From Tetrastigma voinierianum (Eukaryota > Streptophyta > Magnoliopsida > Vitales > Vitaceae): 64,000 bases of DNA. Of this stretch, positions 21,741-34,470 are shown piece by piece (position 1 is the first letter of the stretch; every line of letters begins with the position of its first letter). The position numbers and the translations under genes are program-made. The notes under the pieces were generated by a model, which saw only the letters and a program-made list of their open reading frames with translations, was not told the DNA's origin and ran no database searches. Location of the stretch: positions 62,001-126,000 of the forward strand of contig JAEQBH010002436.1 in assembly GCA_016808115.1 (NCBI GenBank), read 5' to 3'.

Positions 21741-22924
21741 TTACTATAGGGGGTCGGAATGCCCCATGAACATAGTGATAGTGCATACAGATTACACAAA
21801 AAAAACGAATCCGAATAAGGTTACGAGGATACAGTTCGAATTCATACCTAGAGATCTGTCTGGATTGATTTCAATAAAATAAATTATTCACAGTAGATTG
21901 CTCGACCCTCCAAGTCTTCTACCGTATTTCCCAATGTCAGAACGAGAAGAGGGAGTGGCTCTCTTCGTGCTCTCTTTTGGACGGTTGTCTTTAGGGTTTT
22001 TCTCTTCACCTTAGAGGCTGCCCAACATGGCATATAAATAGGTTGCGGTAGAGACCTAAAGACAAATAAGATTTCGGTCTCCTAATGTAAATATATAAAC
22101 TTATTTACATTAATTATAATTCACTCCACTAAAGAATCATAATTGCACTCCCTCACTTATTCGAAAGTATAATTCGAGCCCTTTGTTATTAAATACTTAT
22201 TAATCTCCCTACGTTAAGATTACAGATACCCGTTGATTAAATTAAATTACTGACAGTTTTATTTAATCAACATATAATAATCACCTTGAGATCTTCCACT
22301 TAACTTATTTGATATATCGAATTAAAAATCCACCTGCATGATTTTGCTATAATCAAATTATATATCTCTATGGGGTATTTATCAATCCAATTAACAGACG
22401 TGGACCTGCACAATCAATATTCACTATACAATTAATGCAGTTATCCAACTCATCGAGATTATTGATCTATAAAGATCTCACTCTTTATGAATCAAAATAA
22501 CCAACAATAAATACACTTGTCTATTTTATGTGTCAAGATAGTCACTACTCCCAAGTTAGTTCTGCCTCATCACACACGAAAGGTACTAGCACAAGAAGTT
22601 GGAACTAAGCCATTCCTCGTGGTCAAGACAGACCTATTGAAGTCTTGTGATATAATCTTACCAATGGTGTGTTAAATTTCATTTAGACTATGAACCAATA
22701 GTTTATATTCCACAAGAACCGATGATTTGATCTTCTGTGCGTAAGCCGAACTCTACACACCAAATCATCTACTATGTAGAATAAAAGACACACATGCATG
22801 ATATTTAAATGCAAACATAACTCATGTAGATTCTTATTGAAATGAAATAACAGAATTTTATTAAAATAAAATAAACATCCATAATAATAAAATGACTTTT
22901 GGTATATATAACCCTAACATTTAC
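21740..22924. mobile_element. Probable solo LTR (TSD TTTAC)
   Basis: The block 21745-22919 starts tatagggggtcgg and ends taaccctaaca, and is flanked by tttac at 21740-21744 and 22920-22924. A solo LTR should start TG; here it is TA, which one G-to-A change explains. A tataaatag box lies at about 22032. There is no coding sequence. The length of 1175 bp suits a large LTR. A non-autonomous element is the alternative. Confidence 0.55.
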
Positions 22925-23631
22925 ATCATTAAAAAGTAGAACTTTTTCTTAGTGAAGGGGGATATGTGTTGAATCTATAAAATGCATTTTTTAATTTGAG
23001 AGAGGAAACAACCAATCTATTATTACGTTGATATGAGCCATGATTTAAGGTCAATGGGGGTAAAAAATAATGGATGTGAAGTTATATCCATGATCACAGA
23101 ATTTCAGTGGGGCATGGAATAAGTCTTGGGTTCGAGCTATAATTTCTTCAAAGGTAAAAATTCTAAAATGAAAATTACGTTTTTGTGCTTGTTATTTTAG
23201 GTAATTTAATGGGCTTAGCGCTATAAAAATAAAATGCAATTATAGGTAATTTTCTTCTTTTTTTTAGGATCAAGACAAAATAGATGAAACAAAAGAAACG
23301 AAAGAGAATGAGTAAATGGAATGCATTTTTGCCTCCACATTTGCTTGAACTTTTTGAGGAGGAAATAGATTGTTAGATAGGCAAAAGGTTTGCAGTTACA
23401 ATATCATTGCTTCATCCGCAATGGATGAATAGGTTGAAGGAATCTTATCTTGTCTATCTTAATATACTTTAAAGGAATCATATCTTAATATCTTTTATTT
23501 GATTAGTAATTGTTCAAGTATTAATGCGGTAAACCATTTTTTCTTTGTTTTTATTCATATGGTTGGTTATAAACTTAACAATAATCACTTAAAAATATAT
23601 TATAATTTTTTAAGTAATATATTTATACTTT

Positions 23632-23695
<64 letters not shown>

Positions 23696-23919
23696 GTAAA
23701 AACAATTTTAAAAAAAATGCTTAAAGTTTGAAATTTCATCTCAACGGTTGTATGAGCCTTGGAAATGTCAACTAAATCACATAAATACAAATAAGTTAAA
23801 AAAAAAGTAAGTACAATCAAAGATCAATACTTTTTTTTTTCTTTTTCTATCTATCTTTTTATTTATTTTTTTGAGTTCCTTTAGGAGTAGAGAAATTGGT
23901 ACGGATTTAAATTTGATGC
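22925..23919. other. AT-rich intergenic stretch, no gene seen
   Basis: No coding region is supported. The main landmark is a long (TA)n run at about 23632-23690. Confidence 0.5.
23632..23690. repeat. (TA)n microsatellite
   Basis: About 29 uninterrupted ta units. It is prone to length change and can form a hairpin. Confidence 0.9.
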
Positions 23920-23924
23920 CTTAT

Positions 23925-24598
23925 TGTGGTCACTTGAGTTCTGAGAACCAACGATCGCCGTGGGCATTCACCGGGGCCATGTTAATCCAGGCAAAGAATC
24001 TCCTGTAAATAAAACACGCAGGACGACGGGATGATCCGTCGCCTCCGATGGCAAAGCTAGCCTTTTTGGAAGAGAGTAAAACAAGTGTTCCTAGATTAGG
24101 AATGCGCATCTTGTTCGTGTGTCATATGTCTCCCTTTTATGGAGGAAGATAGAGATCCAACTCTTTCCTAAGGTGGATTTACTTCTTCCCCTAATGGTAG
24201 GGGAAGTTAGCCTATTTCGAAAGGAGGATTTGTTTCTCAGGTAACCTAAGCCCGTGATAGGATAATGTCGGGATGCTTCCCTATTTCGTTGGAGGCGACG
24301 AAGTCAGTTCATGAATGAATTTCCGTTTGTAAGATAGAAACCCTGATGGTAACTTTGCCTGGGGGAATTGCCGCTCGGAAAATACGCCTCTGAATGATCC
24401 GTCCGGGTATGAACCCTGCCGCCCGGGAGTAAAACTAGCCTGCACCCACATGGGCCGGGCAAATGTCCTAGCTTAAACTCTGCTATCCGGACGGCACGCC
24501 GATATTTAAGGCCTGCTAGTGCTTGGGCTCTTTCCCTTGAGATCCCAGGGTCGGTTTGAACGGATAGAGGGGTTGGGCCTAGGCCATAGGTACCCACA
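23925..24598 (-). repeat. 3' LTR of the Tat-type element
   Basis: It pairs with 34471-35127 through blocks such as cacttgagttctgagaacca, gcctttttggaagagagtaa and ggcctaggccataggtaccc. The copies differ by substitutions and many small indels. The open stretch 24304-24672 on the minus strand is incidental LTR sequence. Confidence 0.85.
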
Positions 24599-25908
24599 AT
24601 GCCCCCCCTTTTCCTACTGGGGAAGTAAACCGTCCCCGGCGGGGAAAAGAGTAAGATTGACCGTCGTATCATGGGGAATGGCCTATTATTAATGTAACTT
24701 AATTTTCAATGTGAATTTTATAACTTCTATGCAACTGTGTTAGATGTCATTGGACCACCTGGATTAATCCTGAGGTATAGGAACAGCGCTTATAAAAAAT
24801 AGGAGAACACTTGGCTCGTTTTATCTCACCGCTACCCAAGTTTTTCCGTAGAGATTTAGGTCAATGATGAAGATTCTGTGGGGAAGGGACTAGAGGATAT
24901 GGGATAGCTATCAATTGGATGGCCATGCCGCTTAGGCATGGGTTTTCCAGGAACTATATGGTTTGAGCGGAGTAGGAAATATTTGGGAAGGCATTTGGGT
25001 GGTTCTAAAACTTGAATTGCAAATTCTCCGTGACGTGGGGTGCCCCTGCTAAATCCTAATGTGTTTCGGGGTCAGTTTTGGACCAGCCTCATCCTCCCTT
25101 CCTAGCCTCTGATGGCGCGGAGGATTTCTGCTTCTCGTTCAATCCCATCACCACCATCTTCTTTTTGACTTAGACAACATCTTTCGGCTTGGACTTAGCG
25201 CGGACGCTTTGCCTACTTTAGATATCTTGTTAGCATGGAATGTATCATAAAACGTTGCTTAACAACAAGCATTGCTATGTACTCCCAAACACCCTTTTTG
25301 GTGATATTAATAAAACTGTAGTTCATTACCATTTTCGTGCCTTATTGTGATTATGTATAAGTGTTCTATAACCTTATTTAAATATGGTTGCTCGACCATT
25401 AACAACTAACTAACTGGATCACCATTGTAATAGAGGGGAGGCTTTGGGCTTGGCCCATGGCACCCATCAGGTCTAGGGTACGAACCGTCATGCCTGCTTA
25501 TATGTCGTGGCAAGACGATCGCGCCTCGCATTAAATGCGACTACATACCCTAGGCGGAGGTGTAATAGACAGGCATCATTAAGCTGCACCCTCTTCCTTG
25601 ACGTGTTGTTTTGAACTCGTCTTTTTTCCTTCCGGTGACTAACTTGATTCTTCCTTGCATTCATTCCAAGGTCATTGTCGCAGGTGTTAGCAAATTTCAT
25701 TCTACAGGTACCTTACATCGTTTCCCGATACTGTTAGCCCTTGGTGGATGACGATTCTCTGGTTGTTGAAAACTTGGGGGAGAAAAAGTCTCAACCCGTA
25801 TTCTGCCCGGGCTCTATCGCTCGGGCCAGTGGTATATTCTTATACCTACTCGGTAGGTGTCTAAGGTTTAATATTCACCTTTTCTTCTCCTTTTAATATG
25901 CTTACAGA
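24599..25908. other. Tat element: region between 3' LTR and antisense gene
   Basis: This is internal sequence of the element without a recognised domain. The polypurine tract is expected at the 3' LTR edge (on the minus strand, purine-rich sequence near 24600-24625). A segment at 25794-25860 precedes the antisense gene and may hold its promoter. Confidence 0.45.
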
Positions 25909-28140
25909 ATGGTGAGGGGTAAAGAGGAAACTTCCACGAGTGGTCATCTAGGAGGACGGCCCCGAGCAAAACCTTCTGCAAGCAATATCATTGCGTCTAT
26001 GACGATGGAGGAACTAAAGGTGCATTGCAAGGTGCCTGATAGCATTGACCTTCAGTTGATGGAGAGGACGAATGAGTCTACGCTGCACGGGGAACACAAT
26101 GGTGTGTTTTTTACCCACAAGCATTTAGCAGCCGGACTACGTTTTCCCGTGCCGACCATAGTCAAACAGTTCCTTCATTTTACTCGGGCGCCGCCAACTC
26201 TTATTCACCCAAACGTGATTCGCATTCTGGCTATCGCCGCAGGTTAAACCACTTGTATCGCCGACCTTACGCCGTGGAGTTTTCATCATTTATCTATTAA
26301 ACATAAGGTCGAAAGGATCGATCGTCCATGTCGCTGAGTCCACGACTACGACAGAATGGCTCCCGATTCGCCTAAGACGGAGGCAAAAAGGGTGTTGTTA
26401 GTGAGGGGTCCTTGGGATGAAACCCAAGGTTCCCCCGGGTTGCCTTTTAATGTCAATTGATCCCGCCTTCCTGTGTCTCGTAGCCAGGCTTGGCCATGGC
26501 ATTTATTCTCGTAGTGATGTAATTAATTGTTATTACGCATGTAGGTAAGGCTCGAGGCTGGGCTATGAAGTGGTGGAGAAGCTCTAGTATAGAGAAGATT
26601 CTGGCGATCTTGGAGATTTCCGAAAGGAGCGCTATCACAAGTTCTTCTTAATTCCGTGAGAATATTTCCGCCAGAAGGAACAATCCGTACCCTTATACCC
26701 TTCCAGCTTATCCCGCCTTCCGCCGAATGTCGTGGAGGGCGAACCTCTTCGTGCTTGGCGATGTACGCGTCTCGCTTCTCGGCAGCAGCAGCTTCTTCCC
26801 GGACTTGTAGCTGAGGCTCCTAGCTCCGCAATAGGAGCCCGGAGTTCATCATGGTCGCCCACTTCTTCTAGCCAGGGTCCCGATTCATCATCCACTGCTG
26901 ATCGGGAATCTAGTGGGCAAGGTCCCGAGCGCGCCCTCCCCCTTGCACAGGTATCCAAAGATGCCCCCCGAGTGGTAAAGACTGCTTTAATAAGGTGCCA
27001 AACGTCAACGCGCCAAGGTCTAGGTCCCGAAGATTTTGTCCTTGAATTCTAACCGCCTGACGATCTCAAGATTTAGAAAGGAAGATCGATGAGAGGGAGG
27101 CGGGCTGCTTGACTAATACGCCGCTCGTAAAGAAAGCCAGTAAGTCTGCTGGGAGTCGACGCTCTTGCTCAACTGCACTCAGCACCTAAGCATGGCGGAT
27201 CACTACATCGATGGTAGTTCAGGGACCGGTAATCACCATCCTCGATCCCCCGACTAGGTTGAATAAATGGAGCGGAGGCAGACCGATCCGAATCGAATGA
27301 GGATGATCCAGCTCCGCGAGCTTTTCAAATAATCCCACCTTCAAGTCAGGGCGAGGGGTCACCTAACAGATCGAAGTTTATGCGGTCTGGCCTGCCTAAA
27401 CCCAAACGTCCGGACCATGTGATTACCCACAACTACATTCCCCCTCGAGGGCTAGAGCCCCTTAGGGTGGAAATTTCAGCCCCCGGGGAGGAGGAGGTTG
27501 AATGATTTGTATCCGGCCATGTATCGAGTTCCGGTCACTACTCGGGGCATGGGCCTCCATGAAACCTATATTGTTCCCATCCCTGCTTCTACTCCGAATG
27601 AGGATTTCTTGCAGATCATTGACGATGGGATACAGGTCCGGAACCGCAATTTCGTTCAATCTACCGAGCTGGTAAGATGGGTTTTTCATTCGGGCGGGTT
27701 CGGGGCGGTTGTTATCCTTCCCATTAGTTGCTGTTCGCCCTTCGCAGTCGTGACCGCCGCCAAATATGGCGCAAAGACCATGAGTTCGAACTTCGGCCAG
27801 GATGCCGAAAGCTTATCATGTTGTATGTTCAGCGGTATGGCCGAACGGGAAATGCAGAGTGCCTTTAGCAAGTCGAACCGGGCGTGTCGTCATTGAGTCG
27901 GCAAAGAGTCCGCCGAAGCCGCCGCCGGCCGAGAGACATCGTTCATGAGGTCGCTTATGGCCAAGTTATCTTCCGAGGGGGCCCTTAGCACTCGAGCTCA
28001 GGGAGACAGCTTACCTGTTCAACAGGTTTTGGTGGCTCGTGTAAGAGGTCACGGAAGCTGGAGTTTGATCATGAGTTGCTCAAGAAGTGTTAGCCACAAT
28101 CGGGGAGGCCCAGAAGAGTGGCCGGAAGGAGAATAGTCAC
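25909..28140 (+). pseudogene. Antisense additional ORF of the Tat element ('putative gypsy type transposon' domain)
   Basis: The first piece (25909-26247) begins MVRGKEETSTSG and reaches an HLAAGLRFPVP..FLHFTRAPPTLIHPNVIRILAI segment. This matches the plant domain of unknown function catalogued as 'putative gypsy type transposon' (Transposase_28). In Tat-lineage elements an additional ORF often lies between pol and the 3' LTR in antisense orientation, as here. Further + strand pieces at 26732-27052, 27498-27896 and 27945-28136 are probably the broken continuation. The stop at 26247 and later frameshifts inactivate it. It does not encode a known DNA transposase, and its role is unknown. Confidence 0.65.
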
Positions 28141-28727
28141 CGGCGGAAGAGAAATTGGCTCCATTATAGAGCTTGAGTCATAAGATGACTTTATCAGCTT
28201 CCTAAGAAGGTCGCCGCATGAGAGACGACATGGAGCTCGCTGATTCTAATCGGATATCGCTTTTAATTGCATAATGATGCGCGCCACATAACGATATGTG
28301 AGGCCAAACTGACTTTGCACGTCAACTGCACCGCCACGCGAACTTCTTGCTAATCCCCGCGCCTGTGCATCCGCCGGCCTCGATCTCGTATCACCGCCGA
28401 GGGGACCGCTTGCGAATAGCCCACCGCCGGAGTAGTAGTTATTCCCACGGAGCAAGAGGAGGGAGCTCTTGTGACGGATCCCCCGGCCGAGTAGAGTTTT
28501 ACATTTTTAGCGAAGCTTGTTATATTGTATGTCATTCCAAACAATTTTCTTTTTTTCTCGTCATTTTTGGTATTTGGACAAATTTACGATGGATCCCCAT
28601 ACTTGTTTCTGTTTTAATGCTTATTTCGAATATATGTGCGATTGGTAGAATTTTTTTTATAGAGAGCCAAATTAGCAAATTTATCTTTATCGATGTCAAT
28701 GGACAAGGTTAGATACTGCTTCCTGGT

Positions 28728-29075
28728 TGTGGATTAATTCAGCTAGGGCGTAATGGGCCTGGGCAGGTCGGTTTCCCGTGTCAACGTACCTTGTCATTTG
28801 ACCAAATTAGGCGTGGCATGCCGCGCCGGGCGTGCCTGGCTTTCCGCACTACCTGCATTCCCTTGTCATTTGACCAGCTAGGCGTATTAGCGCCCGGGGC
28901 CTGTGCCCGCTTTCCGCGCCAACGGACTTTTGGTCATTTGACCCAATGAAGCGCGGCTTAAGTGGCCGGGCCAGTGTGTGCCTGCTTTCCCGCACACTGA
29001 CTTTGCTTCATTTGACCGCCTAGGGCGTGACATGCCGGGCCTGGCAAGCCTGGGCTTCGCGCCACCCGACTTTAT
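28728..29075. repeat. Tandem repeats (about 72-bp period) inside the Tat element
   Basis: Four to five diverged units share tcatttgacc, a ggcgt/gccgggc core and a ctttccgc..ac..act tail (cttgtcatttgacc at about 28790 and 28862, ggtcatttgaccc at about 28931, cttcatttgacc at about 29007). They lie between the antisense gene and pol, where Tat/Ogre elements often have tandem repeats that can seed satellites. Each unit carries TTGACC, the W-box core. Confidence 0.7.
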
Positions 29076-29299
29076 TGATCTTGCATCGAGCCAGAAAAAT
29101 ATATCAAAGGATACAAAAATATCTTTTTATTGATACCAAGTGCATGGCATTCCACATTCGTACAGAGTTCCATCAATCGTATTCATGCATAGGACCCGTT
29201 CGCGAGCCGCCACTATGTGGCATGGGCTTTTCTTTCTTCCGCTAGGGGTTGGAATTTTCCGTCGTAAATCCATTTGAGCTCAAAACTTCTTCCGTTGTG

Positions 29300-30400
29300 A
29301 CCGTCGCCTAACTGAACACCTCCGTGCAGCCCTGCCCGCTTATTATAAAAGTTCGCTGCGGGCGCGGATGTGGATACCGACCATACGCCTCGCAGCCTTC
29401 ATCACCAGTGCTCCAACCCCTCCGTTATGGATTCTTCCACGGTCGATTCGAAGTTGTTGCACGGACGGTAGGTAAGCCGATCTCAGTAGGGATAACAACT
29501 TCCATCCCGTAGGTGAGTGCGAAGGGAGAGACACCGGTCGGTTTTCTAGTCATGGTCCTGTAAGCCTAGAGCACCCCGGGTAGCTCTTCCACCCATTTTC
29601 CTTTAGCTGACCCAACTCGCTTCTTTCGAGGGCGCGCATTGTGGTCTTATCGAGGCTTCAATAAATACTGCCAGATTACCGGGGTGGAGTACAAGTTCCA
29701 TATTTTTAGTTCTTGGCAAAATTCTTGATATACCCACACAACCAGGTCTATTATCCGAAAGTGACGTCTGCCTTTGATAGATGCGTATGCTTCGGCCTCT
29801 ATCCATTTACTAAAATAGTCCATAATATCAACACGCTTTTCGTGTCGAGCTGGGAACTACCACAATATCAATTCCCCATTATGCGAATGACCACGGGCTA
29901 GAGATGGAAATCAAATCTTGCACTAAAGATTTCGTGATGGGGAGATATCTGGCCGGGTAGTGGATCACATTTCCCGACGTAGTCGGGCAAAAGATCTCGT
30001 CTTCATAAGAGAGGCCTGCAATACCTTGCGTGTGAGCTCTGAGCTTAACGTTCTTCCTCCCGGTGGTTTTACATATACGCCTTCTCATGTAACTCGGCCA
30101 ATGCACGGCTTGTTCTGGGTGAGGCATTTTAAGTACGGGTCCGTCGAGGGACCGCTTTTATATACCGCCTGGCTTATTATGGAGATAGTCCCGCGATTGA
30201 TCTACCTCAGGCGCCAAGCTTCTCGTCATCGCACCCCCGGTTATAGAGTAATAGGGATCCATCCGTGATGGGAGCTTCTTTATCCGCTTATTTCGCATGC
30301 GTATGGGATTTGAGTCCGGTTTATAGTAGATAGTGAGGTACATCGTTTCCTTTACTCGTACGTGTCGCAATACAAGAAGGCATCGTCCTCAAGCAGGTCC
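29300..30400 (-). pseudogene. Tat element integrase remnant
   Basis: Minus-strand pieces: an ISSPWSFA segment preceding the core (about 29880-29900), a core with LSDNRPG and ISRILPRTKN (29603-29806), and a C-terminal part with KGKWVEELPGVL*AYRTMTRKPTG and FALTYGMEVVIPTEIGLP (about 29455-29610). These match integrases of the Tat/Ogre group. A zinc-binding part precedes it around 30050-30160. Stops and frameshifts are frequent. Confidence 0.7.
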
Positions 30401-30499
30401 CAGGAATATGTTCCGGGGCTTCCAAATGTGGGAGGGTATCTAATTCTTGCTTAGCCAGAGGCGTATTCGGGCCATTCCTGGGTTCTGATTCATATTCTC

Positions 30500-30850
30500 A
30501 TAAGTAACTCAGCTCCACAACCACAAGGAGTCTGTGGTATTAGAAGGTCAAGCCACACCCACCGCGAGGGCGAGTCTTACCCGGCGATCAAGGCTTCAGA
30601 CCACTCATCACTGGAGGCATCGAAGCCTAAACGAACTGCCTGCTCGATCTTTTCCCCCATAGGGGAGGTTAACTCCGTAGACTGACACGATCCCGGGATC
30701 GGCCTGGGAGGCCCCATCAACCCAGGAGTCCACCCTCGCCTCACTATCTTCGGGCGAGGCTACGGAGTTCTGCAAGGAAATCGGCCAAGACTTGCCCCCT
30801 CTTGGAAAGCCTTAGCTTATACTGTATCCCATACTCGCTGAAAGCTCCAT
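30500..30850 (-). pseudogene. Tat element RNase H remnant
   Basis: On the minus strand WVDGASQADPG near 30690-30725 matches the VDGAS opening of the extra RNase H domain in Tat elements, including its catalytic Asp. The domain degrades the RNA strand during cDNA synthesis. It is broken by frameshifts and its limits are approximate. Confidence 0.5.
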
Positions 30851-31289
30851 CGCCCATCGGCCATTCGCCCGCATGCATCCGCTTGTGGATAGTTCCTGCC
30901 GGAGATCGCGAGTACCACCCACATGACGGGCCCGAAGCAGGGCGAGTTTTCTTCGGGCAGCCATCCGTAGGGGCTAGGGCTAATGTTCAAGGTGGGTGTA
31001 TCTCGTTTTAACGTCAGTCAAGGATTTTCTAATAAAGAAGATCGGGTCAGTAATTTTCTGAATCCGCATTCTTTAGTCATGTTACTACCGCCTATTTCGA
31101 AGCTGTTGAAAGGTAGAGCGTATCTCCTCGTGTCCTGGGCTTACGAGGGCCTGTGGGCTCAGAAGATATTGTTTGATTGCTTAGAAAGCCTCGGTCGCAT
31201 TCCTCGTCCCACTCACCCACTGCCCTCAGTGGCGCTGAATAGCGGTTTCAAACCCTACGCTGAAGCTGAAATAAAACGCCTGCTGGGCC

Positions 31290-31895
31290 AAGCAGTCGAC
31301 CTACACTACCGGATTTGTTTAGAATCGGGCGCCAAGGACAGGATGGCTTTAGTCAGATTTGCCTCGACTCCTATGTCACCATAAAGCCAAGGAATTTCCT
31401 GACCGATCTCAATGTGCATTTTAGTAATGAACTTCATACCATACTGGTTTAGAGGATATCAAAACTCCGTCAAGACGAGTGACATGATCCCGACGCTGTT
31501 TGGATTTAACCAGCATATCGTCGATATAAACTTCCACGGTGTTACCGAGCAGAGATCGAAACATTTTTGTCACCAACCTTCTCGATAAGGCCTTTAACCA
31601 AGGGCATTACATTATAATAAAGCATACCTCATGAGCGCGATGAAAGATGTCTTCAACGCCCGGGGTATAGGGATTTGGTGATATCCCAAAGCGCCCAAAA
31701 GGATAACATGCCATGCCCCCGCGAGGCAATCCACAACTGATCTGGCGAGGCGGGGAAGCCGTTGACAGCGCGGTTGGAGGTCTCGTGGGCCGACGATACC
31801 ATCTGTTTCTCCCGCTGGGACCACCACCACATTGGCCATCCACTCGGGATACTTTACTGGCCTGATGAACCCATTCTATAGAAGACAACCTCACC
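31290..31895 (-). pseudogene. Tat element reverse transcriptase remnant
   Basis: Minus-strand reading gives SKVSRVDGQC.. (31607-31894), in another frame WMANVVVVPAGETDG, then LGALGYHQIP, and after a shift VTKMFRSLLGNTVEVYIDDMLVKSKQRRDHV. The YIDDML active-site motif is encoded at 31511-31528 with both catalytic Asp residues intact. It sits between RNase H at lower and gag at higher coordinates, as expected for a minus-strand Ty3 element. Confidence 0.8.
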
Positions 31896-32399
31896 GATAA
31901 CCCCGTGGGCGCATCAAGGTGAATCGCCTCACTTTCGCCTAACTAGCTCAGGTAGAGGGGCAATATTTGGGCTTTATGCAGCCGCGACTCCGGATCGATC
32001 CTGTGCATGTCTCGCATGAGTCCGCCAACACATCGTTGAATTGTAAAGGACCTCGGCGTGATCTCAGCCTTTCCTCCCGGGAGAGGGAGGGTACTAATGA
32101 GATGAATCTATCTCGGAATTGCCGAGGATACGACTTCTGGGGCGTCCATGTACCAACGCTCCTTCATCCTAGGAGAGCCAGCGATGATATGGATTTGCAC
32201 GCCAGGCCTGCTTTGAGCGGATCTCCCGCAGCCGCCAGGCCGGCCCAAGGCTTCTCAGAAAGGTTTGATAACACCAGCTGCGCCAACGGGGCTTCTATAC
32301 AACCCTGTCAACCCTCACTGTAAATCATTGGTTTGGGTGATATGTGGAAGGCACCGTCTATCGATGCACTGTGCCCAACAAAAGAAAGCATTGTAAGGT

Positions 32400-34300
32400 C
32401 CCAAATCTTCTGCACTACGAAGAGGATGGTCGGGTTACTGGACTTGCTTTAATTGGTGAGCAGATAGCCCGACACAGCATTGTCTGAACCTCGGGCGACT
32501 CACGGAGAGGGAGATGATTAATCGGACTTCTATCGGCCCGGGGGTCGAGATTGAGTAAACTGGCCATGGCCAGCTGACGACAAGGACCCCCGTGGAACAC
32601 TCTAAAGCCGGTCAATGCATAGAGCATTACAAATGCACAGAGGAGGATGGACCCGGTGGGCGCTGGGTCAGGTGGTGCTGAGGACTGGTCAGCCTGTCAC
32701 AAGAATTGAAGCCTCCCTAATTGGCCACAGGCGACGCCTCAACCGAGGCCAACGTGCATCTTCCGCCGCTCTGGATTGGGACTACCGCCTACCGTCCCCA
32801 GAGATGAGCCATGGCTCGGCCGAGGTCCCGAGCATGTTCAATTTCACACCGCCCTATCTGCCTCTGAACTCCGCCGGTGAACCTACCGGTCGGGCCCTCT
32901 CTCAAATACCATTACTCCGAGGGCGGTCGACCAAATTAGTTTCTCCACCAGGAACTTGAGGCTCTGGCAGTTGTTGGTTTCATGGCCATGGTCTCGGTGA
33001 TAGTCACATCATAAGGATCTATTGCGCTGGTCCTGGCCTCGCCTCATCGCGGACCATTCAAGCCTGGGGAGGTCCCGAATGAGGGTGGAGTCTGGCCATA
33101 GGCGATGTTAAGGCGTGAACCTGGAGGATCTTTCTCTTCGCCTGTCCATCGCATGCCGCTCGCTTGGATAGCTTTTCTTTCGCCTGAATCCGCCCTTAGT
33201 GGCGCTTGTCGCTGTGGTTATCATAACCTGCCCGAGGCGCTGGTGTTATCCTCCGTAGTAGAATTTATCACTTAATCATATGTAATTCTTCCATAAAGTA
33301 CGGTAGGTCGAGAGACGTGAATGGAGAACTGTGGTGACAGCCCGCAAAGTTCTCCTTAAATTCTCGCAGAACTGATCCATACCGTATATATCAATTTGCC
33401 GAACTACCGCTCACCATGCGGTGAAGTCCCTGATGGACTCGCCTTCCTGCTTCGAGATGCACGGCGGAGCCGATGTTTCCTTTTGTCCGAAGGCAGATAA
33501 ACATTGGAGTGGAGACATGTTCATAGTTCGCCGAACGTGTTTATCGATCCTCTGGGGAGCTTGTGGAACCATGCTAAAGCAAAACTCTAGGCCTGGGCTG
33601 GAACACCTTACGTAGTAACCATCATCCCCGCGCCGTGATCATTGCCTAATTATTATGTAACATATGATCATATGGATCGGAGGAGCCATCGCATATGGCA
33701 AAAGTGGAATGAAAAGCCGCCAGGGAGGGATCGTAATCCAGATATGTCATTCAAGGAGTGGAAAGCATATCCTGCGGTCCTCGAATGGCGGATGCGAAGA
33801 CCATTTGAGGTGCAGGGGTGGCTCCGAAAGGCGAGTATATGGAGGGTAGTGGTCAGGGGAGGCCCTCGGTTGGGTCGTGCGCATATTGCTGAGCGGGTAT
33901 GGGTGGTCGCTGGGTCCCCCGCTAGGCCCTTCTCCGCATCCAACGCCTCGCAAATCACCGATGGATCCACAGGGCCTGGGCGAGACTACTTTTCGAGCTG
34001 GCTTCCACTCAAAGACGATGATCGATGCAAGAAGAGGAGAACTCCGCCGAGGATAATCTCATCCGCCGGTGAGGGCCGATGTCGGGTTCGGTATAGCACC
34101 CTTTGCCTTTGCCAAGACGCAGAAGGGGAAAGGGGCGAGGAGGCAGCTCATGACCGGCGCCGACCGCTTCCTAACCGGCTCGCAGCGCCGCTTTTCTTCT
34201 CAGAATCGATTCGCTCCGTCCACTGCCAGCTTCAAATGACCGTCTAGCCTCGCCCTCTCGCTCTTACTTCCACCTCGACGCCGTGAGGAGGAACCGATTT
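32400..34300 (-). pseudogene. Tat element gag (and protease) remnant
   Basis: On the minus strand a gag core with KQEGESIRDF near 33425-33460 resembles the conserved 'ESLRDY' part of Retrotrans_gag. A zinc-binding motif C-DYHRDHGHETNNC (about 32950-33005) matches the CxFHxDxGHxTxxC motif of Tat-group gag. No protease active site was picked out. Many plus-strand open stretches here (for example 33642-34247) are shadows. Confidence 0.6.
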
Positions 34301-34470
34301 TCGGGGTCGTTCGCGGGATTGCTAGTCATGAGTTGAATTTCACTGCCTCGCGAGATGTTCTGGGAACGTACCCAAGGCTTTGCAACCTGGGATGTCAGGA
34401 GCGGATGTACCCAAGCTTTTGCAGATCGCCTTTGCGATTTTGTCGGCGCATTCCACAGACGGCGCCCACC

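Noticed and set aside
24304..24672. Open stretch of 122 codons on the minus strand
   Set aside because: It lies in the 3' LTR of the Tat element and the other LTR does not keep the frame.
33642..34247. Longest plus-strand open stretch, 201 codons
   Set aside because: It lies antisense to Tat gag; composition follows the GC-rich gag region and no domain is seen.
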